From assembly GCA_016286835.1 (NCBI GenBank), contig JAEEUD010000012.1, positions 1-14,221 on the forward strand: DNA of 14,221 nt, written 5' to 3'. The notes below the pieces were generated by a model. It was not told the DNA's origin and made no database searches. It worked only from the letters and a program-made list of their open reading frames with translations. Below, piece after piece: positions 13,539 through 14,221 of the stretch. Each line of letters begins with the position of its first letter. Positions within the stretch are counted from its first letter, which is position 1. Origin of the DNA: Pyramidobacter sp. GTDB lineage: Bacteria; Synergistota; Synergistia; Synergistales; Dethiosulfovibrionaceae. Made by a program: the position numbers and the translations under genes.

Positions 13539-13582
13539 AAGAAAACAACGCCTCCTTGAATGATTTTACGATTTTACAAAAA

Positions 13583-13607
13583 GAGGGAGAGCCTCAGACT
13601 CTCCCTC
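13583..13607 (-). terminator. Intergenic terminator/attenuator between TAXI receptor and permease
   Basis: A 9-bp perfect stem (GAGGGAGAG 13583-13591 with CTCTCCCTC 13599-13607) with a seven-base loop, followed on the minus strand by TTTTT (complement of 13578-13582). It sits 19 bases past the receptor stop and 44 bases before the permease start. No convincing promoter lies between it and the permease, so partial read-through is likely. An 8-bp direct repeat GTAAAATC-GTAAAATC on the minus strand follows (about 13562-13577). Confidence 0.85.
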
Positions 13608-13626
13608 AAAGCAACCCAAGATCGCC

Positions 13627-14221
13627 TTATTTGATCAGGCCGATTTCCTTGTAGTACTTCTCAGCACCGGGGTGGATGGGCATGCTGCAGCCGTCCAGAG
13701 CGTGCTCGGGGCCGAAGGTCTTGAAGTAGTTGGGAAGACGCTCCTTCAGAGCGTTCGCGTTCTCAAACATGGCCTTGACCGTCTTGTAGACGACTTCCTC
13801 GCTGACCTTCTCGTCGGAGCAAAGCACGCCGATGGCCGCGATCGTCTTCAGATCCTCGGGGAAGCCTTCGTAGGTACCGCCGGGGATGGTCGCAAGAGCG
13901 AAGTAAGGATGCTCCTTGACGATCTGCTGACGCTTGTCCTCGTCGATGGAAAGCAGGCGCACGCCGCCGGTGATCATGTCGGTGACCTGCGCGTTGGGAG
14001 CGGTGGTGGTCCAGAAGTTGCCCTTGACCTCGCCGGTCTTGAGCGCTTCGGCACTCTCGGTCTTGCCGTAGCGGTTGATCTTGATGTCCTTGTCAGTGAT
14101 GCCGTAGGCGTTGAGGATGATGCGGCAGTAGGTCTCGATGCCCTGGCCGATGGCGCCGAAGTCGATCGGCTTGCCGCGGAAGTCCTCGATGGTCTTCATG
14201 TCGTCACCCTTGACGAGCACG
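13627..14221 (-). CDS. TAXI-family TRAP transporter solute-binding protein (partial, N-terminus outside window)
   Basis: The periplasmic receptor of the TRAP transporter whose permease follows. Only about 197 C-terminal residues are present; the gene runs off the right edge, where the first in-frame GTG (14220) is an internal valine. Full TAXI receptors are about 320-340 residues, so roughly the first 130, including the expected signal peptide, are missing. Visible family features are KTIEDFRGKPIDFGAIGQGIE near the left of the fragment (the typical DL-GK-V-VG-GSG--- region), the FWTTTAPNAQVTDM segment, IPGGTYEGFPEDLKTI, and a C-terminal PIHPGAEKYYKEIG ending. The ending matches the common PYHPGA-KYYKE-G form. 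Gene order receptor-permease with a hairpin between is typical and suggests more receptor than permease. The ligand is unknown. Confidence 0.9.
   Translation of the reverse strand, partial: VLVKGDDMKTIEDFRGKPIDFGAIGQGIETYCRIILNAYGITDKDIKINRYGKTESAEALKTGEVKGNFWTTTAPNAQVTDMITGGVRLLSIDEDKRQQIVKEHPYFALATIPGGTYEGFPEDLKTIAAIGVLCSDEKVSEEVVYKTVKAMFENANALKERLPNYFKTFGPEHALDGCSMPIHPGAEKYYKEIGLIK

Overview
The window is about 14.2 kb of GC-rich bacterial chromosome with no rRNA, tRNA, CRISPR array, insertion sequence or phage gene that I can recognise. The gene set (asparaginase, purine uptake and salvage, a TAXI-type TRAP transporter, a stand-alone DUF1858 redox peptide) fits an anaerobic, amino-acid-using, host-associated bacterium. 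Synergistota (Pyramidobacter-like) is my best guess, but this is inference from general knowledge, not something the sequence proves.

Layout from left to right. (1) 71-1108 (-): a single-gene L-asparaginase unit with its own promoter and terminator. (2) 1231-2906 (-): a two-gene purine unit, an NCS2-type nucleobase permease followed 20 nt later by a phosphoribosyltransferase, closed by a strong terminator. (3) 3125-4579 (+): a cardiolipin synthase with two HKD motifs. (4) 4659-4868 (+): a 69-residue DUF1858 CxxC peptide with its own promoter, ending at a bidirectional terminator. (5) 4963-6063 (-): a non-hydrolysing UDP-GlcNAc 2-epimerase (wecB type). (6) 6307-8121 (-): an FtsH membrane protease with an HEIGH zinc site. 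(7) 8266-9942 (-): threonine synthase followed by a GtrA-family membrane protein. (8) 10140-11396 (+): divergent from thrC, a 418-residue Ala/Lys/Glu/Gly-rich protein with 11-residue LEA-like repeats and no known function. (9) 11538 to the right edge (-): a TRAP-TAXI transporter, with the receptor (cut by the window end) upstream of the fused permease and a hairpin terminator between them.

Transcription units are short, and strong stem-loop terminators close nearly all of them. Several genes have extended -10 (TGnTAnnAT-like) elements rather than clear -35 boxes. The purine permease and phosphoribosyltransferase form a clear functional pair (import, then conversion to nucleotide), as do the TAXI receptor and permease. 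WecB and GtrA both point to surface-glycan synthesis but lie in separate units. The most unusual item is the LEA-like repeat protein at 10140-11396.

No gene-free stretch exceeds 300 bases; the longest are 6064-6306, 2907-3124 and 9943-10139, and their contents are listed.
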